Below are positions 24,150 to 32,012 of a DNA stretch of 34,567 nt, piece by piece. Source of the stretch: an uncultured Bacteroidota bacterium (GTDB taxonomy: Bacteria; Bacteroidota; Bacteroidia; Chitinophagales; Saprospiraceae); contig CALMSX010000033.1 in assembly GCA_937872515.1 (NCBI GenBank), positions 1-34,567 on the forward strand, read 5' to 3'. The translations under genes and the position numbers were made by a program. Within the stretch, counting starts at the first letter, position 1; the number at the start of each line of letters is the position of its first letter. The notes beneath the pieces are model-generated. The model did no database searches. It was given only the letters and a program-made list of their open reading frames with translations, and was not told where the DNA came from.

Positions 24150-25217
24150 TCAGGAGTCTTCGATAATTTCGTCTTCTTCTTCGTTGTCTGACGGCCTTTG
24201 TTTTTTATCCAACGCATTAGCCCTGTAATGGTGATAATCCGCTCTGTTTTGGATCAAATCCTTGGTCACAAACAACGCCTTTAACATCGAAGAAGCGTCT
24301 GCTTCGTTTTGTCCTGCTATGTCATAGGCCGTTCCGTGGTCCGGCGATGTACGGATGCCCTTGATACCTGCTGTAAAGTTGGTACCTCCTCCAAAAGAAA
24401 GAGATTTCAATGCCACCAGGCCCTGGTCATGGTACATGGCCAAAATGCCATCAAATTTTTTATACTGCCCCGAACCAAAAAAGCCATCGGCCGGATAGGG
24501 TCCGTAAACCAGTAAGCCTGCCTTTTTGAGCTCAATAATGGCCGGTCGAATAATCTTTTCTTCCTGATCACCCAGTGCTCCTTCGTCACCAGCATGGGGG
24601 TTGAGACCCAAAACAGCAATGGTGGGCTTGTCGATACCAAATTCCACCCTCAGGCTTTCTTCAAATACCTTTATCTTTTTTTGTACCCTTTCTTTGGTGA
24701 TCTGTGCTGTTACTTCTGACAAAGGAAGGTGGTTGGTTACCAACCCAACCCTAAGGCTGTCGCTCACCATCAGCATCAGTCCCTGGTTGCCAAAAATCGA
24801 TTCAAAATATTCGGTGTGGCCAGGAAATCCAAATCCCGCCAACTTCATCGCTGCCTTGTGGATGGGGGCCGTTACCAGGCCGTCGATCAGCCCTGCCTTT
24901 AGATCCTGGGCCGCCTTTTCGATGGCCAGCTTGGCGTAACGTCCACCTTCTTCGGTCACCTTGCCCAGGGTTATATTGACGGTGTCTTCCCAACAGTTCA
25001 GCACATTGATTTTTTTCTGAGAAGCCCTGTTGGCCTCACTTATGTGGTGAAATTGGATAGCACTGTCTTTAACTATGTTTTTGTGGTACGACATCACCTT
25101 TGAAGAACCATAAATAATGGGGGTAAAGTGATCGAGTACCCGCTCGTCGCTAAGTGCTTTTATGATTACCTCAGGCCCAATGCCATTGACATCACCTATC
25201 GTTATTCCTATCTTCAA
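24150..25217 (-). CDS. pdxA: 4-hydroxythreonine-4-phosphate dehydrogenase
   Basis: The 355-residue enzyme oxidises 4-phosphohydroxy-L-threonine in the DXP-dependent pathway to pyridoxal phosphate. Family marks are IGITIGDVNGIGPEVIIKAL, GLVTAPIHKAAMKLAGFGFP with GHTEYF, the metal ligand in LGLNPHAGDEGALGDQE, FDGILAMYHDQGLVALKSLS and TSPDHGTAYDIAG. The core matches the usual length of about 330. An acidic tail (KKQRPSDNEEEDEIIEDS) is added at the C-terminus. It lies 36 bases downstream of the FKBP lipoprotein gene and upstream of dgt, so a common transcript is likely although the functions are unrelated. Confidence 0.96.
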   Translation of the reverse strand: MKIGITIGDVNGIGPEVIIKALSDERVLDHFTPIIYGSSKVMSYHKNIVKDSAIQFHHISEANRASQKKINVLNCWEDTVNITLGKVTEEGGRYAKLAIEKAAQDLKAGLIDGLVTAPIHKAAMKLAGFGFPGHTEYFESIFGNQGLMLMVSDSLRVGLVTNHLPLSEVTAQITKERVQKKIKVFEESLRVEFGIDKPTIAVLGLNPHAGDEGALGDQEEKIIRPAIIELKKAGLLVYGPYPADGFFGSGQYKKFDGILAMYHDQGLVALKSLSFGGGTNFTAGIKGIRTSPDHGTAYDIAGQNEADASSMLKALFVTKDLIQNRADYHHYRANALDKKQRPSDNEEEDEIIEDS

Positions 25218-25253
25218 TGTATTCTAGTTTTTATTTTGGCTAAGATACGTCTT

Positions 25254-25682
25254 TTACAAGACCTCAAGCAGTTCCACGTCAAAGATCAACACAGAGTTGG
25301 GCGGAATCGAACCTACCTGCTGGTCTCCATATCCCAGGCTGGGGGGTATGAGCAGCTTGCCCTTTCCTCCTTCCCCAAATAAGACCATTCCCCTTCGCCA
25401 ACCTGCAATTACATTAGACAAATTTACCTCAAAATCCTCGTTTTCGTCAAATACGGTCCCGTTTGTCAGGGTACCTTCGTACTTGACCCTGATATCACTG
25501 TTGACCTTCGGTTTGGTGTCATTACCAGGTATTTCGATGATATAGTACAAGCCTTCATCCGTTTTTTGAGCTACCAGGTTGTTTTTATCCAGATAGTCTT
25601 GAATCTCATCTTCCGGATCCTTGCTACAGGAAGCCAGTTGCAGTGAAATCAGCGCCAAACAAAGTAGAAAAATGCGATTCAT
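25254..25682 (-). CDS. FKBP-type peptidyl-prolyl isomerase lipoprotein
   Basis: The 142-residue protein has a lipoprotein signal (MNRIFLLCLALISLQLASCS, Cys19), a short linker helix (EDEIQDYLDKNNL), and one FKBP domain at about 45-142. Domain marks are VKYEGTLTNGTVFDENEDFE, VIAGWRRGMVLFGEGGKGKL and IPPSLGYGDQQVGSIPPNSV followed by LIFDVELLEV. Most of the canonical proline-binding residues (Y, F, D, W, Y, F) are present. It likely catalyses prolyl isomerisation during folding of envelope proteins, anchored in a membrane facing the periplasm. It lies 55 bases downstream of the HTH regulator gene. Confidence 0.93.
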   Translation of the reverse strand: MNRIFLLCLALISLQLASCSKDPEDEIQDYLDKNNLVAQKTDEGLYYIIEIPGNDTKPKVNSDIRVKYEGTLTNGTVFDENEDFEVNLSNVIAGWRRGMVLFGEGGKGKLLIPPSLGYGDQQVGSIPPNSVLIFDVELLEVL

Positions 25683-25737
25683 TATTTGATTTTATGCCAC
25701 AAAAATGAAAAAAAACAGGCACTTAACCGATACAAAA

Positions 25738-26736
25738 TCAAAGCAGGCTTTCAATTTCTTTTCCCAGCCTCTCCCATTCCTGGGTCAAACTTCGAAAATA
25801 CTGGCTTCTTTCCAGGGCATTATCCCTGCTAATACTTACGCTATAGGCTTTTTGGTTGTAGATCTTTTCCCTGATCCTGCTGGTATACCTCGGATCGTTG
25901 GTGTGGATAAAATCGGGATATTCGGTACTCAAAAAGGCCTTTTCATAGCCATCTGTATTGTAATAGACCTGAGAGCCGCCAAAGTAATATTTGTTGATAA
26001 GCAAATAGGCATCTCCATAAGGCCGTCCACTTTCAATGTTAAATTTGTATCCTACCTCAGCCACCTTTTTTAAATGCTCCAACAAGTGAAAGAATTCCTG
26101 GTACAACTCTTCCGATTGTTGTCGGTCGATGATACCAATTCGAATTCCCAGTTTCAATTTGTGGAAGGCTGCATTCATAATGCCGGGGCCCCAAATTTCA
26201 GTTGTGGGGTGATTGTTGAATTCGTGGCTCAGGTAATTGGCCAGCTGTCTGTTTTCTGACGAAATTTCGAGGGAATCCAGTTTTTTTTGCTGGTGTTGAT
26301 AACCTCCTTTTTCGTGGTGCCACATATGGTGCAAAAACTTAAGCAGTTTCGGAAAATCAAAGTAATAGGGCAGGGAAAGCTCGTTTCCCAAAAAAATCAA
26401 TTCATTTTCCCGCCCCTTGCGCAGCGAATCAAATGTCCTGCCAAACGCTAAGAGGAAGTCGCGCATCGTGCTGTTGGTCGCACTCACATGTTCGGTTATA
26501 AAACTGATTTGATTGAGGCCCGAATGGGTTTCCAGCAGGGTGTCAAAAGAAATGTTGTAGTGCAAACACAGGGTCACTACTTCATCAATTTTTAAGGCCG
26601 TATTACCACTAATGCGTTTGTAAGAAGCTCCTTTTTCGAGGTGAAGCACTTCGCTGATCTCATCTACAAGCGAAAAGGTTTCCTTCTTAAACAGGTTTTT
26701 GATGCTTTGAAATAGTGCTTTTTGTGTTGAATCCAT
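25738..26736 (-). CDS. HTH-type regulator-like protein with long C-terminal domain
   Basis: The 332-residue protein starts with a helix-turn-helix of XRE/BetR kind at about residues 20-65 (LVDEISEVLHLEKGASYKRI, SGNTALKIDEVVTLCLHYNI). The remaining 265 residues are a helix-rich domain with many aromatic residues (YYFDFPKLLKFLHHMWHHEK, RIGIIDRQQSEELYQEFFHL, GDAYLLINKYYFGGSQVYYN) that I cannot assign. Several Bacteroidota genomes carry such stand-alone proteins. The ligand and regulon are unknown. A good promoter lies 37 bases upstream. It heads the minus-strand series with the FKBP gene, pdxA and dgt, but those housekeeping genes need not be its targets. Confidence 0.65.
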   Translation of the reverse strand: MDSTQKALFQSIKNLFKKETFSLVDEISEVLHLEKGASYKRISGNTALKIDEVVTLCLHYNISFDTLLETHSGLNQISFITEHVSATNSTMRDFLLAFGRTFDSLRKGRENELIFLGNELSLPYYFDFPKLLKFLHHMWHHEKGGYQHQQKKLDSLEISSENRQLANYLSHEFNNHPTTEIWGPGIMNAAFHKLKLGIRIGIIDRQQSEELYQEFFHLLEHLKKVAEVGYKFNIESGRPYGDAYLLINKYYFGGSQVYYNTDGYEKAFLSTEYPDFIHTNDPRYTSRIREKIYNQKAYSVSISRDNALERSQYFRSLTQEWERLGKEIESLL

Positions 26737-26773
26737 AACCTTTAGATAAAACGTAAACAGGATGATAGTAAAA

Positions 26774-26803
26774 CAAATATACCAAAGCCATTAAAAAACA
26801 CAA
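26774..26803 (-). promoter_or_regulatory. Promoter of the HTH regulator gene
   Basis: On the minus strand TTG (26803-26801), a 19-base spacer and TATATTTG (26781-26774), a perfect TAnnTTTG, lie 37 bases upstream of the ATG at 26736. Confidence 0.6.
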
Positions 26804-27118
26804 CATTTTTATCCTGATATTTTGTCTTTTTTTAGCATTTTGTATATAATCGGTCTTAATTGACCAATTTTTATTATTCATTTCTTCTGTTTAGACCTCT
26901 AAAAACTTGTTTAAACATTGTCAAAAAACTCGAAAAATTATCCATTTTGTAAAAAAAACTCTTTTTGGATTTTAGTAATAATGAGTGTTTTTATGTTTTT
27001 TATAATAATCGGGCATTTACCCTCCTATTAATTTAATTTTTATCTGTTTTTAGAAAAATCGTAAAATAATTTTTTGGCATTGTCCAAATTGTGCACCATC
27101 CACCCCTTTTCTTGCCCT
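26804..27118. other. AT-rich intergenic region between divergent genes
   Basis: About 315 bases, clearly more AT-rich than the flanking genes, with T and A runs. A perfect 10-bp palindrome TGTTTAAACA lies at 26908-26917. No gene, RNA or terminator is recognised. Confidence 0.5.
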
Positions 27119-27126
27119 TATCTTTG
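27119..27126 (+). promoter_or_regulatory. -7 box of the surface lipoprotein gene
   Basis: TATCTTTG is a perfect TAnnTTTG box ending 17 bases before the ATG at 27144. No -33 element at standard spacing; the nearest TTG is at 27089-27091. Confidence 0.5.
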
Positions 27127-27143
27127 CCTTACACTCTACGCTC

Positions 27144-27980
27144 ATGAAATCGTCGCTATTGAAATGGTCTTTTGACCAGGTACTCTATACTCATTTTCTG
27201 TTTTTATACAAGTTCATTTTTTCAGGGGGGCCGAACGCTGTTCCCCTGTTTTTTTTTATGCTCCTCCTGCCTTTTATCGGCTGTAGTCCCTCCTATTATG
27301 CCCCGGGCCCCCAAAGCCCGCCGGGCTTTATCAAAAATAAAGAAAGCCGATTGGCCCTCGCCTATATACATTCCCCCTCAGTCAAGGGTTATGAGGCCTG
27401 TTTTGCACACACCCCCCTGCCGCATGTAAGTGTAATGGGAAATCACCTTACTTACTCCGGAGAATCCTCCACAAACCAATCCTCTCTATTCAGACACGGC
27501 TTCGTCAACGAAGTGGGCCTTGGATACTATTCCTCGCTGGGTTCAAGTCGAAAACTTATCGTGGATCTTTGTTACCATTCTGCCTTTGGCAATGTGGCCT
27601 TTCGTGGCTCAGGAAATCTATCTTCCCATCAAAATTTCTATGTTGAGTCAAAATTCAGAAAAAAGAGTCTATTGGCCGGATTCACCTTTTTATCCAATCA
27701 CCTCGAAGCCGCATTATCTGTAAAACTGTCACAGTTGTCGTATGCTGATACCCGCTTTTCCCGATACAGTCCTGAATATCTTTCCTCTTCCCTGATGGAT
27801 ACTCAAAAAAAGTACCTTGCAGAGCCCTCTCTTGTGTTGCGAGCCGGATGGCCAAATGTGAAACTGTATTTTGGACTTGAATTATCCCACAGCATTGTTC
27901 CCAGTGCCCTGGCCATGGCTGACAAACGGGTGTCGGGTGGGCTTAGTTTTAAGTTTAAATGTCTGTACTTCTTGAAATGA
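27144..27980 (+). CDS. Putative lipoprotein / outer-membrane barrel-like protein
   Basis: I do not recognise the family. The 278-residue product has an unusually long N-terminus before a lipobox-like site (VPLFFFMLLLPFIGCSP, Cys47). An internal ATG at codon 39 would leave too short a signal, and the promoter box at 27119-27126 supports the first ATG. The mature part has alternating strands with Gly, Ser and Tyr (EVGLGYYSSLGSSRKLIVDL, NFYVESKFRKKSLLAGFTFL, NVKLYFGLELSHSIVPSALA) and ends SGGLSFKFKCLYFLK, like a small outer-membrane beta barrel of eight to ten strands. The gene stands alone, convergent with the second sensor kinase. The role is unknown. Confidence 0.6.
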   Translation: MKSSLLKWSFDQVLYTHFLFLYKFIFSGGPNAVPLFFFMLLLPFIGCSPSYYAPGPQSPPGFIKNKESRLALAYIHSPSVKGYEACFAHTPLPHVSVMGNHLTYSGESSTNQSSLFRHGFVNEVGLGYYSSLGSSRKLIVDLCYHSAFGNVAFRGSGNLSSHQNFYVESKFRKKSLLAGFTFLSNHLEAALSVKLSQLSYADTRFSRYSPEYLSSSLMDTQKKYLAEPSLVLRAGWPNVKLYFGLELSHSIVPSALAMADKRVSGGLSFKFKCLYFLK

Positions 27981-28095
27981 CGCCTACCCACACAATCATG
28001 AATTATTACAAACCATTCAACTAATTATAAACAGAACCTTGGGTTTAGCTTCTAATTACATTTTTTCATTTTGATTAAAACTAATTGGGCATTTT

Positions 28096-31000
28096 TTATA
28101 CTTCTAACTCCACACAAAATCCTTCATTATAGCGGATGTCTATGCTGCCACCAATCTTTTTAGCACGCATTGCCATATTGTCCATGCCCTGGCCATCTGA
28201 ATGTGAGGGGGGCATTTTGTTTCCATTGTCTTTCACCATCAGCTTCAGCCTTCCTTTTTCTTCTGTAACCGTGATTACTACATGGCTGCCATCGCTGTGT
28301 TTCATAACATTGGTTATTGCCTCTTTAAAAATGAGATAAATGTTTTGGCGCCTTTCCGGGTCGATGAATTTTTTGGCATCCCCAATCTGGGTAATGAAAT
28401 CATGGGTCATCTTTTTTATGTACAAATTCTTTTCGGCATAGTCTCTCATTTTGTCGATCAGGTTTTCTACCTTGTCTTTCCGACTGTCAATGGCCCATAC
28501 GGTGTCCCTCATTCTTTCCATGGCTTCTCTGCCCATTTTGCTAATTTCGTTGAGCACTTCCCTGTTTTCTTCAGAAGCCTCAATGGCCAGGATCTGACTT
28601 TGCATGGCCAGTCCCGAAAGCAGGGTGCCTACTTCATCGTGAAGGTCGGCACTGATCTTGGTTCGCAGTGAAGCCAATTCTTTTTGTCTTCTTAGCTTTT
28701 GATTGAAGCGGTATCTTAGAAATACAAACACCAGTGAGGTCAACAGCAGGGTGAAAATAACAATTACCCATGCCCTTTTGTACCACACTTGTTTTTTTAG
28801 GATCGTGATGGTATACAGGCTTGCTTCTTTTTCTGAAATGCCGGTCGAAGCCCTTACTTCCAATGTGTGGGTGCCGGGCTCTAGTCCATACAGAAATATC
28901 TTATTGTCAAGTTTCGGAGCCGTCCACTGGTTGCTTTGTTCTTTAATCCTGTAACTGTAGTAAACTTCGTTGGAATACTCGGGTACCGAAAACTGAAGCT
29001 CCAAACTACTTTCTGTTGGTTCGAGCACCAAATCTTTGAGGGTGTTGAGGTGGCGGTATTCATATTTGAACTTTTCTTTCTGCAGATCAAAGATGGCGGT
29101 GCCGATCAGTTTTAATGGCTTTATTTTGTTAGCCGCCTGCACAAATTGCAGTTCTTCTGGCATAAAGGAAAAGAGACCATCGGTGCTGCCAAAGTAATAC
29201 CTGCCATCACTGCTTATGAGTGTCGACATTTTATTAAACTCAATTTCTGACAATGGGTGGCCTTTGGCTAGATTGTAAAATTGCAGGGCCTGGGTATCAA
29301 AATACAAAAGCCCATAACTACTGCCCAAATACAAATTACCTTGCTGGTCGGGTAAGATGGAAAAGATGGTTCGGTTTTGCATTACGTTTTCACCGGTAAT
29401 CAATGGGTTTTTAAAAATGCTGACAGCTCCGGTCCTGGTGTTGAGCCTCCCCAGACCAAGTGTACATCCAAACCACAGTTGATCGCCTTCTACTTCTATT
29501 TCCTGAATGTCGTTGTCTGATGTATGCAGCGCTGTTTTATCAAATTGTTTGAGGAGTTGTCCGTTTTTTGAAAGCAGCTGTATGCCCTTAAAGGTGCTGC
29601 TGATCCAGAAATTTTGACCCCTTTTATCCATTTTGATGTCGTTGATGGCAGAATAATAGGTGCCCTCTCCATTGATCTGTGTCTTAAGCCCTGTTTCGGT
29701 TTGTCGCTTTCGCTTTAAATCATAACAGTACAGCTGCGGAGTGTGCCATATGTAAAGCCACAAGGTGTCGTTTTGTATCCATTGATTACAATGCCCTGCA
29801 TTGTAAGGGGGACCCACATAGTTGGTGCTGTTGTCTTTTAAGTCAATGATGGTATTGTTCCATATAAGATAGTTGTTCCAAACATTCAAAGAATAGGTGC
29901 CCTTGGCTTTGTTGATCAAATGTTGCCACTTGGCAACAGCTTCAAAACCATTGGTCCCTGGTCTTTTCATGGCGATACCTCCGTAATAGCTCGCATAGAT
30001 GTTTTTGTCTTTGTCTTCTGCCAGGGCCCGACAGCTTGTTGTACTGGACACCAGTGCATTGTCTTTTATGAGCTGTTTAAACTGGGTTAGTTTAGGTAGT
30101 TTTTTTTTGATCTGTAACACTGTCCTCAAATTACTGACCCAAAGTGTACCATCCCTTCTTTTTGTAAATTTTAGAAAATTAACTCCCAGGCCACCGTGCG
30201 CCTCATTTTTGATAATTCCTAAAAAGTCATTTGACAAATCCTGCTGGGTTCTTGTTTTTGTATTTAATATATACAAATACAAATTATCGGCTATGTATAA
30301 TTTGTCGCCTTCCACCCATAGACCCGATAAACCGTCTTTTACCGTGGGAGGGATTTTTAAAAAGGGCAATAATTCATCTGACGACCGGTCCCACTTAAAT
30401 ATAGTATAGGTGAGTTGGTCTATAAAATAAAAGGAGGTGTCGTTGGCCCAAACACTTACGTGGTTGCTGATCTGAAACCGGGTGTTGTATCTTTTTATCT
30501 CTTTTCCTTCCTGGTTCAATCTTAAAAAGTATCCATTTTTGAACAACCAGATTTCTTTTCCCATCATTTTTGCAAACATTCCGCTAAGATTCTCAATGGG
30601 TGCCGTAAACAAAGTTTGAATACTTTTTCCATCTCCTTTCCTGCTCAAGGCTATTTTTTTGTCTTTGTTGTGATATGACAGTATGAACAAGCCTCCTTCC
30701 GGGTTTTTGTGGCTCGACAATATAAGTTTGTCCTCCCCCGGAAAAAAATCGGCCACTTGTTCTACGGTTCTTTGTTGCGTGTTGATTTGCAACATACGTT
30801 TGCCGGATTGTTGGACCCACATCGTGTGCTTTCCTGCTCTATTGAAAAAAATAAAGGGCCGCGATACACTGTCTGTATTAAAACCAAATTGGCCTTTGTC
30901 GCCCGTGTAGGTAACGGTTCTGTTGCCATCAAAAACGTGTAACCCGGCGGCACTGCTGAACCATACATAACCCTCATCGTCTTCCATGATGTCATTAAAC

Positions 31001-31146
31001 TGGCCGAGATCCTCAGTGGAATTGAGCCTTACCATTTTCAATTCGTATTCCGGATTTATGATTTTAAAGCTTGCATTTTGCCCTGTGGCTGCCATTATAG
31101 ATAGCAAGCCAAAACACACTACAATGATATTTTGTCTTAAGGTCAA
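28096..31146 (-). CDS. Propeller/Y_Y_Y sensor histidine kinase, HisKA_3 (NarX-like) transmitter
   Basis: The 1016-residue sensor begins at TTG (the only in-frame start before an upstream stop that keeps the signal peptide, ending MAATGQ). The periplasmic part has propeller repeats (FNDIMEDDEGYVWFSSAAGL, NLYLGSSYGLLYF, DGRYYFGSTDGLFSF) and a Y_Y_Y domain (about 690-760, YSYRIKEQSNQWTAPKLDNK). A membrane helix follows (VIVIFTLLLTSLVFVFLRY). The transmitter has the HisKA_3 box ISADLHDEVGTLLSGLAMQS with phosphoacceptor H836, the VWAIDSRKD segment, and a HATPase with IFKEAITNVMKHS, KDNGNKMPP and GQGMDNMAMRAKKIGG. It is downstream of the NarL-type regulator gene (113 bases), the reverse of the usual order, and forms a pair with it. 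A separate -7 box at 31170-31163 may give it its own transcript. The signal is unknown. Confidence 0.92.
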   Translation of the reverse strand: MTLRQNIIVVCFGLLSIMAATGQNASFKIINPEYELKMVRLNSTEDLGQFNDIMEDDEGYVWFSSAAGLHVFDGNRTVTYTGDKGQFGFNTDSVSRPFIFFNRAGKHTMWVQQSGKRMLQINTQQRTVEQVADFFPGEDKLILSSHKNPEGGLFILSYHNKDKKIALSRKGDGKSIQTLFTAPIENLSGMFAKMMGKEIWLFKNGYFLRLNQEGKEIKRYNTRFQISNHVSVWANDTSFYFIDQLTYTIFKWDRSSDELLPFLKIPPTVKDGLSGLWVEGDKLYIADNLYLYILNTKTRTQQDLSNDFLGIIKNEAHGGLGVNFLKFTKRRDGTLWVSNLRTVLQIKKKLPKLTQFKQLIKDNALVSSTTSCRALAEDKDKNIYASYYGGIAMKRPGTNGFEAVAKWQHLINKAKGTYSLNVWNNYLIWNNTIIDLKDNSTNYVGPPYNAGHCNQWIQNDTLWLYIWHTPQLYCYDLKRKRQTETGLKTQINGEGTYYSAINDIKMDKRGQNFWISSTFKGIQLLSKNGQLLKQFDKTALHTSDNDIQEIEVEGDQLWFGCTLGLGRLNTRTGAVSIFKNPLITGENVMQNRTIFSILPDQQGNLYLGSSYGLLYFDTQALQFYNLAKGHPLSEIEFNKMSTLISSDGRYYFGSTDGLFSFMPEELQFVQAANKIKPLKLIGTAIFDLQKEKFKYEYRHLNTLKDLVLEPTESSLELQFSVPEYSNEVYYSYRIKEQSNQWTAPKLDNKIFLYGLEPGTHTLEVRASTGISEKEASLYTITILKKQVWYKRAWVIVIFTLLLTSLVFVFLRYRFNQKLRRQKELASLRTKISADLHDEVGTLLSGLAMQSQILAIEASEENREVLNEISKMGREAMERMRDTVWAIDSRKDKVENLIDKMRDYAEKNLYIKKMTHDFITQIGDAKKFIDPERRQNIYLIFKEAITNVMKHSDGSHVVITVTEEKGRLKLMVKDNGNKMPPSHSDGQGMDNMAMRAKKIGGSIDIRYNEGFCVELEV

Positions 31147-31162
31147 TTCAATGCTGTTTGTA

Positions 31163-31170
31163 CAAAATTA
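31163..31170 (-). promoter_or_regulatory. Possible internal -7 box for the sensor kinase
   Basis: The minus strand reads TAATTTTG, a perfect TAnnTTTG, 16 bases before the TTG start at 31146. No -33 element at the expected distance. Confidence 0.35.
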
Positions 31171-31259
31171 GCTTATTTAATATGCCCGGCCTTCAGAAAA
31201 TACAATTGATTGCCATTATTTTCTAAAGTCGTTTTTACCGTTGTCTTTCCTCTATCCCT

Positions 31260-31901
31260 TTATTTGATGTAACCCAACATGTATTGGGTAATGGCCTCGG
31301 TCTTGTTATTTACATGGAGTACCTTGTACATTTTTTTGACATGGGTTCTTACCGTTTCCACCGAAATAAATAGTTCTGCTGCAATGGTGTGGTAGCTTTT
31401 TCCATCCACCAGTCTCTCCAATATTTCTTTTTGCCGGTCGCTCAGTATTGTTGCCTTGCTTACCCTGCCCCCCATAAGGTGATTTACGATCTCTCGGGCT
31501 ATGGATGGCGACATATACGAACCTCCTTTGGCTACTATGCGCAAAGCTTCTACAATGTCTTCAAGGGTGGCTTTTTTGGAAATATAACTGCACGCCCCAC
31601 TACAAAGAGCTTTTAAAATGAGGTCTTCTTCCTCATAGGTGGTCAGCATCACGATGTTGAGGTCCGGATATTTATCGAGGATCAGGGGTATGGCCTCTAT
31701 ACCCGAGGTGCCCGGCAGCCCTATATCCAGCAGTAATATCTGAGTGATTTCTGTGGGATGTTGGATGGTTTTTAGCAAAAAGGCGTCAGCAGAAATGGCT
31801 ATCTCTCCCATCTCAAATTCTTCGTGGAAGGAGATGAATTTACTGACACTATCGCGAATTACCTTGTTGTCTTCTACGATATGAATGATTACTTTTTCCA
31901 C
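31260..31901 (-). CDS. NarL/LuxR-family response regulator
   Basis: The 213-residue protein has a receiver domain (about 4-120) with E10/D11, phosphoacceptor D59 in ILLLDIGLPGTSG, MLTTYEEED and the YISKK lysine. A LuxR-type HTH follows at about 148-207 (LSDRQKEILERLVDGKSYHT, IAAELFISVETVRTHVKKMY). This type pairs with HisKA_3 kinases, as supplied by the gene downstream. The gene is divergent from the repeat adhesin at 32013, so it may control that gene and itself. A nested inverted repeat lies over its promoter (31924-31963). Confidence 0.94.
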   Translation of the reverse strand: MEKVIIHIVEDNKVIRDSVSKFISFHEEFEMGEIAISADAFLLKTIQHPTEITQILLLDIGLPGTSGIEAIPLILDKYPDLNIVMLTTYEEEDLILKALCSGACSYISKKATLEDIVEALRIVAKGGSYMSPSIAREIVNHLMGGRVSKATILSDRQKEILERLVDGKSYHTIAAELFISVETVRTHVKKMYKVLHVNNKTEAITQYMLGYIK

Positions 31902-31916
31902 ACCTTTATTTTATTA

Positions 31917-31963
31917 CAAACATAGGTGATCTTGGTTGTAAATACAATCACCTTGCAGGGTGA
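31917..31963 (-). promoter_or_regulatory. Promoter of the NarL-type regulator with nested inverted repeats
   Basis: On the minus strand TTG (31947-31945), a 20-base spacer and TATGTTTG (31924-31917) form a good promoter, 15 bases before the ATG. AGGTGA (31924-31929) and TCACCT (31948-31953) are inverted arms enclosing TTGTA-AA-TACAA. A third half-site GGTGA lies at 31959-31963. Placement between and over the promoter elements suggests an operator; autoregulation is inferred. Confidence 0.5.
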
Positions 31964-32012
31964 TTGACTTGTCCTTTCTTTCTTTTCAATTTTGTGGCAT
32001 AATATTTTGAAA

